NCBI RefSeq assembly: GCF_016772475.1
Contig: NZ_CP068595.1
Location: forward strand, 186,001-250,000
Direction of reading: 5' to 3'
From: Paenibacillus sonchi
GTDB lineage: Bacteria > Bacillota > Bacilli > Paenibacillales > Paenibacillaceae
DNA length: 64,000 bases
The translations under genes were made by a program, and so were the position numbers. Below, in pieces: positions 46,176-54,871 of the stretch; position 1 is the first letter of the stretch, and each line of letters opens with the position of its first letter. Below the pieces are notes generated by a model. It saw only the letters and a list, made by a program, of their open reading frames with translations, was not told the DNA's origin and ran no database searches.

Positions 46176-47840
46176 TTAAGGCTGCAGCTGAACCCGCGTC
46201 TCTTTATCGGGATCGTCAGCCGTGTAATAGTACATATAGACAGAAGCCTCTGTGTCTTTGAAGTCTTTATAGACATCAATGGATTTATTGTTCCCGTCCC
46301 CGCTGAAACCGGGGGTTACAGGCCTGCCGGGAAGATTATCGTAGCTCTCGCCCAGATGGGTCTGGTTGATCCCGCCAAAATGAGGATCTTCACTGCCCGT
46401 TTCGATGTACAGATCTTTTCCCTGCATGTAATACGTCCACTTCACCGGATAACCGCCAACTTCGCGGATCAAGGTCTGCTTCTCCGTAGATATATTCGTT
46501 AAAAGCGTCGGGGCTTTATCTTCGGTATGAATCGTGACTTTATATTTGCCGACAAAAGTAATCGGCGTGCTCTCGTTAACCAACAGTCCTGGAGGACGCT
46601 CAAAACGAAGATTAAGCAGCTTGGAGTCCTCCTTGGAATATCCAAAGTATCTCCCCTCAAGGGTTTTGCCGCTTACCTCTAAATAATATTTTTGATATGG
46701 CATCTGCCGTCTGAAGCTTTTGCCCTCTGTTCTTATGGAGAGACGGATTTGCGTGGGAGTAACCGACAATTTCTCGATGGTGTTATCGGTGTCGCCCGTC
46801 TCCAGAGGAAGCTTCAGAGCCTGTATATGCGTTCCGCTTTCCATCTGTTTTTTACTTAATTCCAGCTCAAAGTTCCATGGCCCGGAAATGTTCTGTTCCT
46901 GCTTAGTGTACTCCAGCTTGAAGGCCGTCTGCCCTGCAGCAATATCGTCTGTCTTTAAATACTGATTCATCTTGTATTCCCCGTGCTCTCCCGGTTCACC
47001 GAAAGTGCCGCCAGACAAATCTTTTATCCTGGTTGTGCCGTTGTAGGCAACAATCCGCGGAAAGATCCCTTTCGGGTTCATAGGATCATCGAATGTAACC
47101 GCCGAGGAGAGCAGCAGCTTGTCTTTGCTTTGGGCAAAGGGCCTGATTTCCACTTTTTTCATGCCTTCCTTGCCTATTGGAAAGCTCTGCATCTCCAGGG
47201 ACCCGATATCCAGCGGAATCTCCAGATCCTGCGTGCTTGTGGCTGTCACCGCTTCCGCAGACAAGGTTACCTGCTCTGTATCCTGCCCGGGCACCCAGTC
47301 ACTTTCGAAATAGCCGTTGTACCGCTGGTTCTCCTCATCCCATTGCTCGTAGTTATACTCTTCTTCCTTAGAATTCTCATTTGTCCCCTTCAAGGTCATG
47401 CCTTTTACACTCCAAAAATCGGTGCTTACATGTTTTCCGACATCCAGACTATAAAGAATAACCGTGCGGTTCTCATCCACAACGGCTGTCTGAAGCGTAA
47501 GCGTTACCCCGTCCTTCGTTATGGATTGACCCAGCCGCTGTCCCAGGTTCTGGTCCAATGCCGTCTGAATTCCCTCTTTACTGCTTAAAAGGCTGCCCCA
47601 ATTATAATGAATCGCTGCATATACAGGAGCCGCAACCACCAGCACACTAAGCGAAGCAGCCGCAGCAATTTTGCTCCAGCTTCGGGTCCGGCGGGAGCCC
47701 GCAGATGTGCTGCTGCCCCGGAGCCCGGAAGAGCTGCGCTCTGCTTGTTCTATGCGTGTCCACATTTCCTCGAAATCGGGATATTTGACAGCCTTATCTT
47801 CATTTAATTGATGCTTGAGTACATGCTCCAGCTTGTTCAT
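46176..47840 (-). CDS. DUF4179-type anti-sigma/sensor membrane protein
   Basis: Probable anti-sigma factor for the ECF sigma encoded just upstream. Seen: a short cytoplasmic part starting MNKLEHVLKHQLNEDKAVKY and DFEEMWTRIEQ, one TM helix (KIAAAASLSVLVVAAPVYA, about residues 57-75), then a large extracellular region of about 480 residues with a DUF4179-like first half (LGQSITKDGVTLTLQTAVVDEN). The length of 554 residues is large for an anti-sigma. The ATG at 47840 follows AAAGGAG and lies inside the sigma gene (41-bp overlap), implying coupled translation. The family assignment is moderately sure; the signal sensed is unknown. Confidence 0.8.
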   Translation of the reverse strand: MNKLEHVLKHQLNEDKAVKYPDFEEMWTRIEQAERSSSGLRGSSTSAGSRRTRSWSKIAAAASLSVLVVAAPVYAAIHYNWGSLLSSKEGIQTALDQNLGQRLGQSITKDGVTLTLQTAVVDENRTVILYSLDVGKHVSTDFWSVKGMTLKGTNENSKEEEYNYEQWDEENQRYNGYFESDWVPGQDTEQVTLSAEAVTATSTQDLEIPLDIGSLEMQSFPIGKEGMKKVEIRPFAQSKDKLLLSSAVTFDDPMNPKGIFPRIVAYNGTTRIKDLSGGTFGEPGEHGEYKMNQYLKTDDIAAGQTAFKLEYTKQEQNISGPWNFELELSKKQMESGTHIQALKLPLETGDTDNTIEKLSVTPTQIRLSIRTEGKSFRRQMPYQKYYLEVSGKTLEGRYFGYSKEDSKLLNLRFERPPGLLVNESTPITFVGKYKVTIHTEDKAPTLLTNISTEKQTLIREVGGYPVKWTYYMQGKDLYIETGSEDPHFGGINQTHLGESYDNLPGRPVTPGFSGDGNNKSIDVYKDFKDTEASVYMYYYTADDPDKETRVQLQP

Positions 47841-48363
47841 AGTGTTCTCCTTTCCATTCCTGTTCCGGGATTCCAGTTTCCAGCAGCACATTCTTCATCA
47901 GCTTCAGACCCTTATGCAGCCTTGATTTGGCCGTTCCGAGCGGAATGGACAGCGCCTCAGATACTTCAGCCAGGCTGAAGTCATGCATGTACCTTAAGGT
48001 CAGCACCGCCCGGATTTTCACCGGGAGCCGCGAGAGATGGATCATCCACTCCTGGGAGGTTTCCTTTTGCTCAATAAGTCCTTCCACTGTGTTCACCACA
48101 CTTTTCCCTTGAAAAAAATGAAGATTCGCCGCCACCTTCTGCTGCAGGCTCCGCCGCCGCTTCAAATGATTCAGACAGGTATTTACCGTGATCTTCATCA
48201 TCCAGGACTTGAGATATTCGACACTCTGCCAGTTGCTGCGAAAAACCGTAATGAAAATTTCCTGGCACAGATCCTCGGCATCCGCCGCATCATGCACCAT
48301 GTAATAGCAGGTCCGGTACACATCCTTATTGTAGGTTTCGAACAATTCCCGGTTGCTCTCCAA
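47800..48363 (-). CDS. ECF-type RNA polymerase sigma factor
   Basis: Alternative sigma factor. Seen: region 2 with YNKDVYRTCYYMVHDAADAE and DLCQEIFITVFRS, -10 recognition KSWMMKITVNTCLNHLKRRR, and region 4 with IRAVLTLRYMHDFSLAEVSE and the helix-turn-helix SIPLGTAKSRLHKGLKLM. I choose TTG 48363 (187 residues), 8 nt after AAAGGAGGG, because longer in-frame starts run into a terminator hairpin at 48435-48478. It overlaps the anti-sigma gene by 41 bp, the usual ECF pair arrangement. Autoregulation is likely but the promoter was not identified. Confidence 0.9.
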   Translation of the reverse strand: MESNRELFETYNKDVYRTCYYMVHDAADAEDLCQEIFITVFRSNWQSVEYLKSWMMKITVNTCLNHLKRRRSLQQKVAANLHFFQGKSVVNTVEGLIEQKETSQEWMIHLSRLPVKIRAVLTLRYMHDFSLAEVSEALSIPLGTAKSRLHKGLKLMKNVLLETGIPEQEWKGEHYEQAGACTQASIK

Positions 48364-48434
48364 TTCACGGGCCCTCCTTTCTTGTCTGCCTAAGTATTTA
48401 ACAAACAAGCTTGGAAAAAGGTTCATTTCTTGCG

Positions 48435-48478
48435 AAAAAAGCAGCATGGCCTCCTTTCAGTTAAAGGGCCCATGCTGC
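48435..48478 (-). terminator. Terminator between the PAS-MCP gene and the ECF sigma gene
   Basis: On the minus strand GCAGCATGG...CCATGCTGC with inner GGCC/AAAGG pairing, followed by TTTTTT, 44 nt past the chemoreceptor stop. It separates the receptor transcript from the sigma operon. Confidence 0.88.
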
Positions 48479-48522
48479 CTATGTAGTATTCAAAACCGGT
48501 ATTTAAGTACATTGCGGAAGCA

Positions 48523-49434
48523 TCAGATGATATCCAGTACTTCACGCGCTTGATTGTCCAGCTGCTGGGCGGAGGCGGCAATCTCTGTAAACTCGCGGAG
48601 AGCTACTTCAATCTGCCGCTGGCTTTCTTCCACTGTACCCTGGACCTGGTCCATTCCCGTAGACATTCTGCCGATCTCCTCTGTGATCCCCTTGACGCTT
48701 TCCCGTACCTCGCTGATGGAATCCTGCACCATGGCCGACAGCTTCCGGACCTCCTTGGCCACCACATCAAATCCCCGGCCGAATTCTCCGGCGTGGGCCG
48801 CTTCAATCGCAGCATTGAGAGCCAGCAGGTGAGTCTGTGAGGCAATATCACGGATCGTTTGGACCACGCCTTGAATATCCCCGGCTTTACTCTGCAGATT
48901 GGCCAGCGTCAGGCTGTTCTCACTGGAGACCCCGGCAATTTTGTCAATGCTCAGCAGCAGCTCCCGGCTCCGGCCAATGCCTTGTTCCGCGCGCTGATTC
49001 AGGCTGTCGGCCATCTGCTGCATCCGTTCCACCAGATTGCTCATGTTAGTTTGTCTATTGGTAATATTGGTAGCGACCTTCGTCACACCAATGATCTGCT
49101 TGTCCGCCTCATCAAAAATGGGCATATAAGTAGCTTCCAGCCAAACCGAACCGCCCTCCGAGTCCATCCGCTCAATTTTATCCTGAAAGCTTTTGCCGGC
49201 AAGCAGGTCCTGCCAGAAGTTTTCATAGTCCGGACTGTTCACAAATGCCGGGAAGCAGAAATCCCGGTGCTGCATCCCATACATATCCTCCGATCTGTAT
49301 TTCATTGTACTGGCGAACACCTCATTGACATAAGCCACTCTGCGGTCAAGAGTGAAGCGGATCAGGGCGAGATTTTTCTCCAAGGCTTTAACAACGAGGG
49401 CATCTGTAACTTCCTGGGCTAATACATTGTCCAT
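48523..49434 (-). CDS. Soluble PAS-domain methyl-accepting chemotaxis-like protein
   Basis: Cytoplasmic signalling protein. Seen: an N-terminal PAS domain (residues about 20-128, with FTLDRRVAYVNEVFASTMKY, YENFWQDLLAGKSF and a PAC-like VWLEATYMPIFDEA) and a C-terminal MCP signalling coiled coil with the hairpin tip IRDIASQTHLLALNAAIEAA and GFDVVAKEVRKLSAMVQDS. There is no TM segment, so it is a soluble receptor; PAS could bind haem, flavin or a small ligand. The 303 residues form a minimal receptor. Divergently oriented from the SLH gene, 326 bp apart. No chemotaxis kinase gene is nearby. Confidence 0.9.
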   Translation of the reverse strand: MDNVLAQEVTDALVVKALEKNLALIRFTLDRRVAYVNEVFASTMKYRSEDMYGMQHRDFCFPAFVNSPDYENFWQDLLAGKSFQDKIERMDSEGGSVWLEATYMPIFDEADKQIIGVTKVATNITNRQTNMSNLVERMQQMADSLNQRAEQGIGRSRELLLSIDKIAGVSSENSLTLANLQSKAGDIQGVVQTIRDIASQTHLLALNAAIEAAHAGEFGRGFDVVAKEVRKLSAMVQDSISEVRESVKGITEEIGRMSTGMDQVQGTVEESQRQIEVALREFTEIAASAQQLDNQAREVLDII

Positions 49435-49666
49435 CTGTGATTTCTCCCCGTAAACTCAATTTTAAATAACTGCGGTTCGCCTATTAACATCATCAGGCTA
49501 TATTCCATATTAACGGTAAATTCGACCGATTGGTTTACAAAAGTAAGAATATTCTCTAACTAAAGCCCCTGGATGTATGTATTAAGCCTGTCCAATGACG
49601 GATGATACAGCCAGCATGATTCTTAAGGGTGCGAGCAGCCGAAACTTTTGTCTATCATTGTCGAAA

Positions 49667-49745
49667 TTTGTTTAGAGTTTGTTTAGAGCCATCTGATAAA
49701 GTGATTACACTTACTTATTTATTTCTACTACTTTATTTCTACTAC
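49667..49745 (+). promoter_or_regulatory. Leader of the SLH gene with two tandem duplications
   Basis: TTTGTTTAGAG is directly duplicated (49667-49677, 49678-49688), and TTTATTTCTACTAC is directly duplicated (49718-49731, 49732-49745), the latter ending at the ribosome site GAGGAGG. A promoter for the SLH gene should lie here, but I cannot place -35/-10 confidently. Confidence 0.55.
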
Positions 49746-49760
49746 TGAGGAGGATGCTTT

Positions 49761-51771
49761 TTGAACAAACAACAGATTGCACGTTCTTTGCTGGCCATCA
49801 CGCTTTTGGCGGTCCCCCTGGCATCGCCAAAGGCGAATGCCGCAGCCCTGTTCTCTGATATCAACAACTCCTATGCAAAGGAAGCCATTATGGAGCTGCT
49901 TGATAAAGGCATCATCAGCGGAATCGGGGACAACAGGTTTGATCCCGCAGGCCAGCTTAAACGGCAGGATTTTGCAATTATTCTGGCAAAAGCGCTAAGC
50001 CTCGATACCACAACTGTACCTTCCGTTCCCACATTCACCGATGTGCCTAAGAGCAGCTATGCCTACAATGCTGTAGAGGCTGTCTATCAGGCCGGATGGA
50101 TTAATGGTCCGGGAAATGGCCGGTTCGCCGCCGGCAGCCCGCTGTCCAGACAAGATATGATCGTAATTTTTGTAAGGGCTCTGGGTATTGAGGCTTCGGA
50201 CAAAAGCTCCCTCCTGCCCTTTGCCGACAGCGCAAAAATCGCCGATTATGCCAAGGCTTCAGTTGCTGCCGCACTAGAATATGGCCTCATCCAGGGAGAG
50301 GGCGGCAATTTATTCAACCCGGCCGCAAATGCGGACCGCCAAAGCGTAGCCCTGGTTGCCTCCAAGTTCATTAAGGTCAAAGAGGCGGCTGCAACTCCTG
50401 CACCCAAGCTACGCCTACTGTGACTGCGACACCAACCGTTACAGCTTCACCACAGCCGACCGCCACTCCTTCCACAGTGTACACATCTGTTTATTATCCG
50501 GAGCAGACCGCCACTCCTTCGCCGGAGCCGACACCTGTTCCTACACCTGTTCCTACACCAGAGCCGACGCCTGTTCCTACGCCGGAGCCGACGCCTGTTC
50601 CTACGCCGGAGCCGACACCTGTTCCTACGCCGGAGCCGACGCCGACTCCCGATACAACAGCGCCTGAAGTCGACACAGCAAAATTCGCGGCCGTTGACAA
50701 CTACAACGGAACCTTGGATCAATTATTCGGGGCTGAATCTGCCGTGAGCGAAGAAGGAGCAGTGGTCCAAGCTTATCCATGGAATGACTTTAACGAAAAT
50801 GGTCTGGTTGATGCAGATGAGCTTTACACAGCCATGCCACTGGGTGTTAGCCTTGCTGATGGCTCCGTGCCTGCTGCGGACATCGGTGATCTTTCAGCCG
50901 GAAACTATACTGTCGTAATTACCGCTACTGATTCGGAGGGAAATGAATCTACCAAAGATGCGGAACATGCTTTCAGCTTTTCATTGACCAAAAATGAAGT
51001 TCCTGATATAACCGCTCCTAAAGTGGATGTACTCAAGTTTACGGCTGTTGATAACTATAACGGAACGCAGGACCAGCTTACCGGTGCCGTTGCCGCAATT
51101 AGTGAACAAGACGCAGAAGTGAAAGTGTACAGCTGGAATGACGTGAACGAAAACAGTCAGGTTGACGAGGGTGAATTAGGGGCTGCCCTTTCTGTGGGCA
51201 CAAGCGCTGAAGACGGCTCTGTGGCTGCAGCGAACATCGGTGACCTTCCGGCAGGCAACTATCATTTTGTGATTACAGCCACGGATGCGTCCGGGAACGA
51301 ATCAGCGAAGGATGCGGAACATGTTATAGAAATCACACTGCAAAAATCGGCAGCTCCGACCCTGCCTTCCCTAATCTACGGATTTGATGGCGGCGGTGGC
51401 AGCAAAACGAAGTATTTTACACCTGGAAGCACAGTATCTACAATCCGCTTCGATTTTTTCAGCAGTGAAAAATTCACCAATGCGATTATAGAAGTAACCT
51501 TGGAGGGGCTGACCTTCAGCACCAATGATTACTATAACATCAGCGGCTGGGTTCATCCGACCGCAGATCAGATCAGCAATGACGGGCACACACTTACTTT
51601 CACGGGCAGCGCATCCGGTACTTCAGATATTTCCTTCGAGCTTCAAAGCAAGAATATCCCCCCGCCGGAACTTACTTGATTAAATACAGAGCGGATGCTG
51701 ACGGAACAGGAACAGCCAAAGTATTCTCGGAAGAGCAGTACATTACCTTGATTTCCGGTTCTCCGAATTGA
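49761..51771 (+). CDS. SLH-domain surface protein with EF-hand-like repeats, two frameshifts in this sequence
   Basis: Secreted, cell-wall-anchored protein. Frame 1 (TTG 49761, 7 nt after GAGGAGG) has a signal peptide and three SLH domains (for example [21 protein letters not shown] and [21 protein letters not shown]) that bind pyruvylated wall polymer. After a missing base near 50402-50409, frame 2 continues with a PTPEP-rich linker (about 50515-50650) and two tandem modules of about 110 residues, each with an EF-hand-like loop ([28 protein letters not shown]). A missing C in C6 51658-51663 then shifts to frame 3 ([20 protein letters not shown] to TGA 51771). Repaired length is about 670 residues. 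Function unknown. Confidence 0.82.
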
Positions 51772-51906
51772 GTACAGCTCCAAGGTTCCAAGCATAAAGA
51801 AACCAAAAGTCAGGGGAGTCCCACGGGTCTGAACATCTCGTCCGGGGCTTCCCCGATTTTCACCTGATCTAACTATCCCCGACGGTTTCATCCACTTTCT
51901 GAATGT

Positions 51907-52722
51907 CTAAAATAAAATTTCCCGCTTGTTCACTTTAACCCCGGATAAGGATTGGTCGAACATATCAAGAATAAAGAGAAACCGCTCGGCTTCCCGGAAT
52001 ACGTGGTCCGCCAACAAAGGATGGATGATGCTTTTTATCCGGCATTCCTCGATCAAGTCACGTGCTGTTTTCTTGAAGTCACGCAATGATTTTACAGAGA
52101 CACGGTTTTCGTCCACGAATTGGCTGAGGAGCGGAACCGTCTGGGACTGAGGACGCATGTGGCTCAAATCCACTGCCTGAAACACCAGCTTATCAAAGTC
52201 ATTGCTGAATTCCCGCGCTTGATCCACCAGTTTCCGTTCCGACGGGTCAAGCAAATGACTGATAAATTTGGCATGATCGGCCATGATCTTCAGGAAAAAG
52301 ACATTCTCGTCAATAATGGCATCAGGCAGCGGTTCGAGTGTTCCTGAGTTAAGCTCCTCCAAGCGGTTACGGAAATAATTAGCCTCCCGGCTCACATGGT
52401 CTACCAGCAAAGGGAAGTTGGTTTGTCCCGGAAGCTTGCATTGCAATATAAGGCCGAGCACCTTTCTTTTGAATGCCCAAATGTTAGTAGCCGCAACCCG
52501 AACCTCTGTGTTAAAAGCCTGAATGATGTGAGGGTCAGTATCGGGCTGAAATTCATAGGCTCTTCTCTCGATATCCTCAAAAACAGCGTAAAACTGGTTA
52601 GCTTCATTCTTTAGCTGCGTATCCTCCGCTCTAAACCCCAGACCCAAAAATAATGAATGCTCCTTCATGATCCTGGACCAAAAGCGTATTTCATCTAGCG
52701 ACCGGGCAACAAATTCATTCAA
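51907..52722 (-). CDS. DUF2935 domain-containing protein
   Basis: All-helical cytoplasmic protein of unknown function, common in Bacillales and Clostridia. Seen: two similar halves of about 125 residues, each with a helix pattern carrying EHSLFLGLGFRAED or DHAKFISHLLDPSER and a later DH..REA motif (VDHVSREANYFRNRL, ADHVFREAERFLFIL). The repeated Glu/His residues could form a di-metal four-helix bundle, but that is inference. The length of 271 residues fits. No signal peptide. The gap 51772-51906 contains only a GC-rich imperfect hairpin that may end the SLH gene. Confidence 0.85.
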   Translation of the reverse strand: MNEFVARSLDEIRFWSRIMKEHSLFLGLGFRAEDTQLKNEANQFYAVFEDIERRAYEFQPDTDPHIIQAFNTEVRVAATNIWAFKRKVLGLILQCKLPGQTNFPLLVDHVSREANYFRNRLEELNSGTLEPLPDAIIDENVFFLKIMADHAKFISHLLDPSERKLVDQAREFSNDFDKLVFQAVDLSHMRPQSQTVPLLSQFVDENRVSVKSLRDFKKTARDLIEECRIKSIIHPLLADHVFREAERFLFILDMFDQSLSGVKVNKREILF

Positions 52723-52833
52723 TTCAATCCCTCCCCGCGGACATTTTAATTCACCTACATCTAAGCATATGGATACTTTTTGTCCCCTATGATCTTTTAC
52801 TCTTACACTTTAAGCAAAGCGGGCCTCCAGCAT

Positions 52834-52857
52834 AAAAAAACCGCTTTTCAGCGGTTT
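52834..52857 (-). terminator. Terminator of the 53001-53375 gene
   Basis: On the minus strand AAACCGCT-GAAA-AGCGGTTT followed by TTTT. About 145 nt beyond the stop. The rest of the gap 52723-53000 shows no gene. Confidence 0.75.
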
Positions 52858-53000
52858 GCGGCGTAGCTCTTGATTCCTTGTCTTCATCGGCAGGAAGTGA
52901 AACCACTCACTGTTATTGTCGGATCACCCTGGCGGGTGAACATAGTCAAGCTTCCAAAATATACACACTTTTTTACACTATATAATTTCCTGAATTTCCT

Positions 53001-53375
53001 TTACTTTTTTGAGCCATAATCTCCGATTTTGATGCCCCAGACAGAGTCTTTCTGGTAAGATGCCGTTTCCCTGAGTTCAGGAAGCCGCGGGTCCTGCGGA
53101 TAATGCTGCTCAAGATATGTGACAAAAGCCCGCCTTATGCCAATTTCCGCTTCCAGCTTATTGAATTCATTCGGATGCTTGTCCATTTCGGTAAGCGCCT
53201 TCTCCCACCGGTCCGCATCGGCGTCCCCGGATTGCCCGCTGCGGACCTTGCCCGTAAGCTCCTGCAGTTCACGATACGCCCGTTTGACTCCCGGGGAGTA
53301 CACCTGCTTCTGGTTCAAAAAAGTGAGCAGCGCCACAACCAGCGCCAGTCCGACCCATAACATCATGTTATCCAT
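53001..53375 (-). CDS. Hypothetical membrane-anchored protein
   Basis: Not recognised. The 124 residues have an N-terminal TM helix (MMLWVGLALVVALLTFL) followed by a charged helical cytoplasmic domain with KRAYRELQELTGKVRSGQ and a C-terminal WGIKIGDYGSKK. The start ATG has a good upstream GGAGG-type site. Codon use and composition resemble the neighbours. It appears to be a single-gene unit. Confidence 0.7.
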   Translation of the reverse strand: MDNMMLWVGLALVVALLTFLNQKQVYSPGVKRAYRELQELTGKVRSGQSGDADADRWEKALTEMDKHPNEFNKLEAEIGIRRAFVTYLEQHYPQDPRLPELRETASYQKDSVWGIKIGDYGSKK

Positions 53376-53518
53376 ATTTATCCCTCCACTTAACCTCTCT
53401 GCTCAATTATACACGCCCAAGCGTCAGGCAAGCAGAAACTTCAGCTTCTTTTTCCTCCATCAAGAACGGCTTCGGCGGCAGTGAACTTTGATAGGCAGAA
53501 ATCTCAGCCTTAAGCACA

Positions 53519-53540
53519 AAAATACCCCACAGGCGTGGGG
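53519..53540 (-). terminator. Terminator after the small acidic protein gene
   Basis: On the minus strand CCCCAC-GCCT-GTGGGG followed by TATTTTTG, about 70 nt past the stop at 53613. Confidence 0.8.
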
Positions 53541-53612
53541 CGCTTTCATTATATCGACTTTTACATTGACCCGGAAAAATTCAAGCTTGGCGCATCGATA
53601 AGCCTCTTCAGG

Positions 53613-53792
53613 CTATTCCTTCTTCATAATTTCATGAAGCTGGCGTTTGTCCGCTTCCAGTGAGCGGTCCTGTGCCTCGAGATCATCCTCGTCCGCATCT
53701 GCGGCAGAATAGACTACATCCTCCGCTTTTGCTTCATAGAGCATTTTCATCTTGTCAGTCTTGGAGAAGATTTTTGAGTTTTCTCTGTCCAT
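53613..53792 (-). CDS. Hypothetical small charged protein
   Basis: Not recognised. A 59-residue protein beginning MDRENSKIFSKTDKMKMLYE, with an acidic stretch ADADEDDLEAQDRSLEADKR and a C-terminal MKKE; no TM or signal. ATG 53792 is 5 nt after GGAG and preferred over ATG 53810, which lacks a ribosome site. Its own terminator and position 50 nt downstream of the next gene suggest a small two-gene unit. Confidence 0.6.
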   Translation of the reverse strand: MDRENSKIFSKTDKMKMLYEAKAEDVVYSAADADEDDLEAQDRSLEADKRQLHEIMKKE

Positions 53793-53842
53793 TTGAGCTC
53801 CAGCCTCCATGCTTTATTTATATGAGAAGTTTACTTCAGGCA

Positions 53843-54214
53843 TCAGATCATCCCGCCAGCCTCTTCAATCAGCGATAAGGCCTGATCAAAAACCCCTGCA
53901 TCTAATACAACCGTCAGCAAAATGTCCCGTCCCGTAGGTCCGCCCTCCCCGCCATGGCTCATGCCGCTGGCACTCGCATCCGCAGCCGCCAGAATCCCGG
54001 CCGAGCGGGTATCGGGTGTTGAATTAAGCGTCATGGTTGCCAGACTGGGAATATCCCCCGTCAGCGGATTATTGCCGGAATATTGATCATCGCCCGGATA
54101 TTTGCTGAAACGGTTAATCGACATATCAATGACCCGGAGTGACTGGAGCTTACGGGATACTGCCTCCGCTTCTTCGGGACTTTTGAAATAAGCCAGTATA
54201 CTTTTTTCGGACAT
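53843..54214 (-). CDS. Hypothetical stress-type small protein
   Basis: Not firmly recognised. The 123 residues begin MSEKSILAYFKSPEEAEAVS and end FDQALSLIEEAGGMI, a ferredoxin-like or YflT/general-stress-like pattern (strand, PEEAEAV helix, Gly-rich middle, second helix). The centre is Gly/Ser/Thr-rich with SASGMSHGGEGGPTGRD. No signal peptide. A role in sporulation or stress would be guesswork. Confidence 0.6.
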   Translation of the reverse strand: MSEKSILAYFKSPEEAEAVSRKLQSLRVIDMSINRFSKYPGDDQYSGNNPLTGDIPSLATMTLNSTPDTRSAGILAAADASASGMSHGGEGGPTGRDILLTVVLDAGVFDQALSLIEEAGGMI

Positions 54215-54871
54215 TTCTACCCCTGCTTTCTTTCTGGAATGCCATACACAAATGTGTCTTTGTATTTTGCATTCAAAGGGAGAAAATTATGCGCATGGCC
54301 ATGAAGCGCCATCATCTAAATCTTAATTTTCCTGCAAAAGAACTTGGAACAGCAGGCTCCCGCTGCATTTCTGCCTGAATATGGTACAAAAGTAGTATAT
54401 AACATTCCGCCGCTGAACTATAAAATAAATGTAATTTTTAACAGGGAAGTCCACATCTTTACCCCGACATTCAATCTGCCAAGGGGGATGATAAACGCTA
54501 GATACAGCTTTCAATCCGTATCACCCGATATCATTTTCCAAATGTTTCACATCCCTAATTTATGTCATATTTTATGACTTAAGTCGCAATTTATTTGTTG
54601 TTTTTTTGCTTTTCTTGGCTTTTCCTGCCCCCCAAATGTCCTATATAGTATTTATATGTCATATTTTGCTTCATCAAAAAAGAACACTCTCAAAAAACTT
54701 TATAAATTTAATGTAGATTTTACATTTTACCGGTGGTAAAATCTTCTTAATATTTTTCCTAGTATATTAGACGGAAATAAAATGGATCAATAGAAAAGGA
54801 GAATCCGAACCGCTGTCTGTTGCAGGAGAGATGTGGCCAGAACCAACAACATAACATGGAGGGGATTACAT
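54215..54871 (+). promoter_or_regulatory. Long AT-rich leader of the S8 protease gene with a palindromic site
   Basis: About 650 bp without a gene. At 54724-54742 lies ATTTTACC-ggt-GGTAAAAT, an 8-bp inverted repeat with 3-nt spacer that has the shape of an operator. The region 54640-54780 is strongly AT-rich and may hold the promoter. The gene's ribosome site GGAGGGG is at 54858-54864. Confidence 0.45.
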
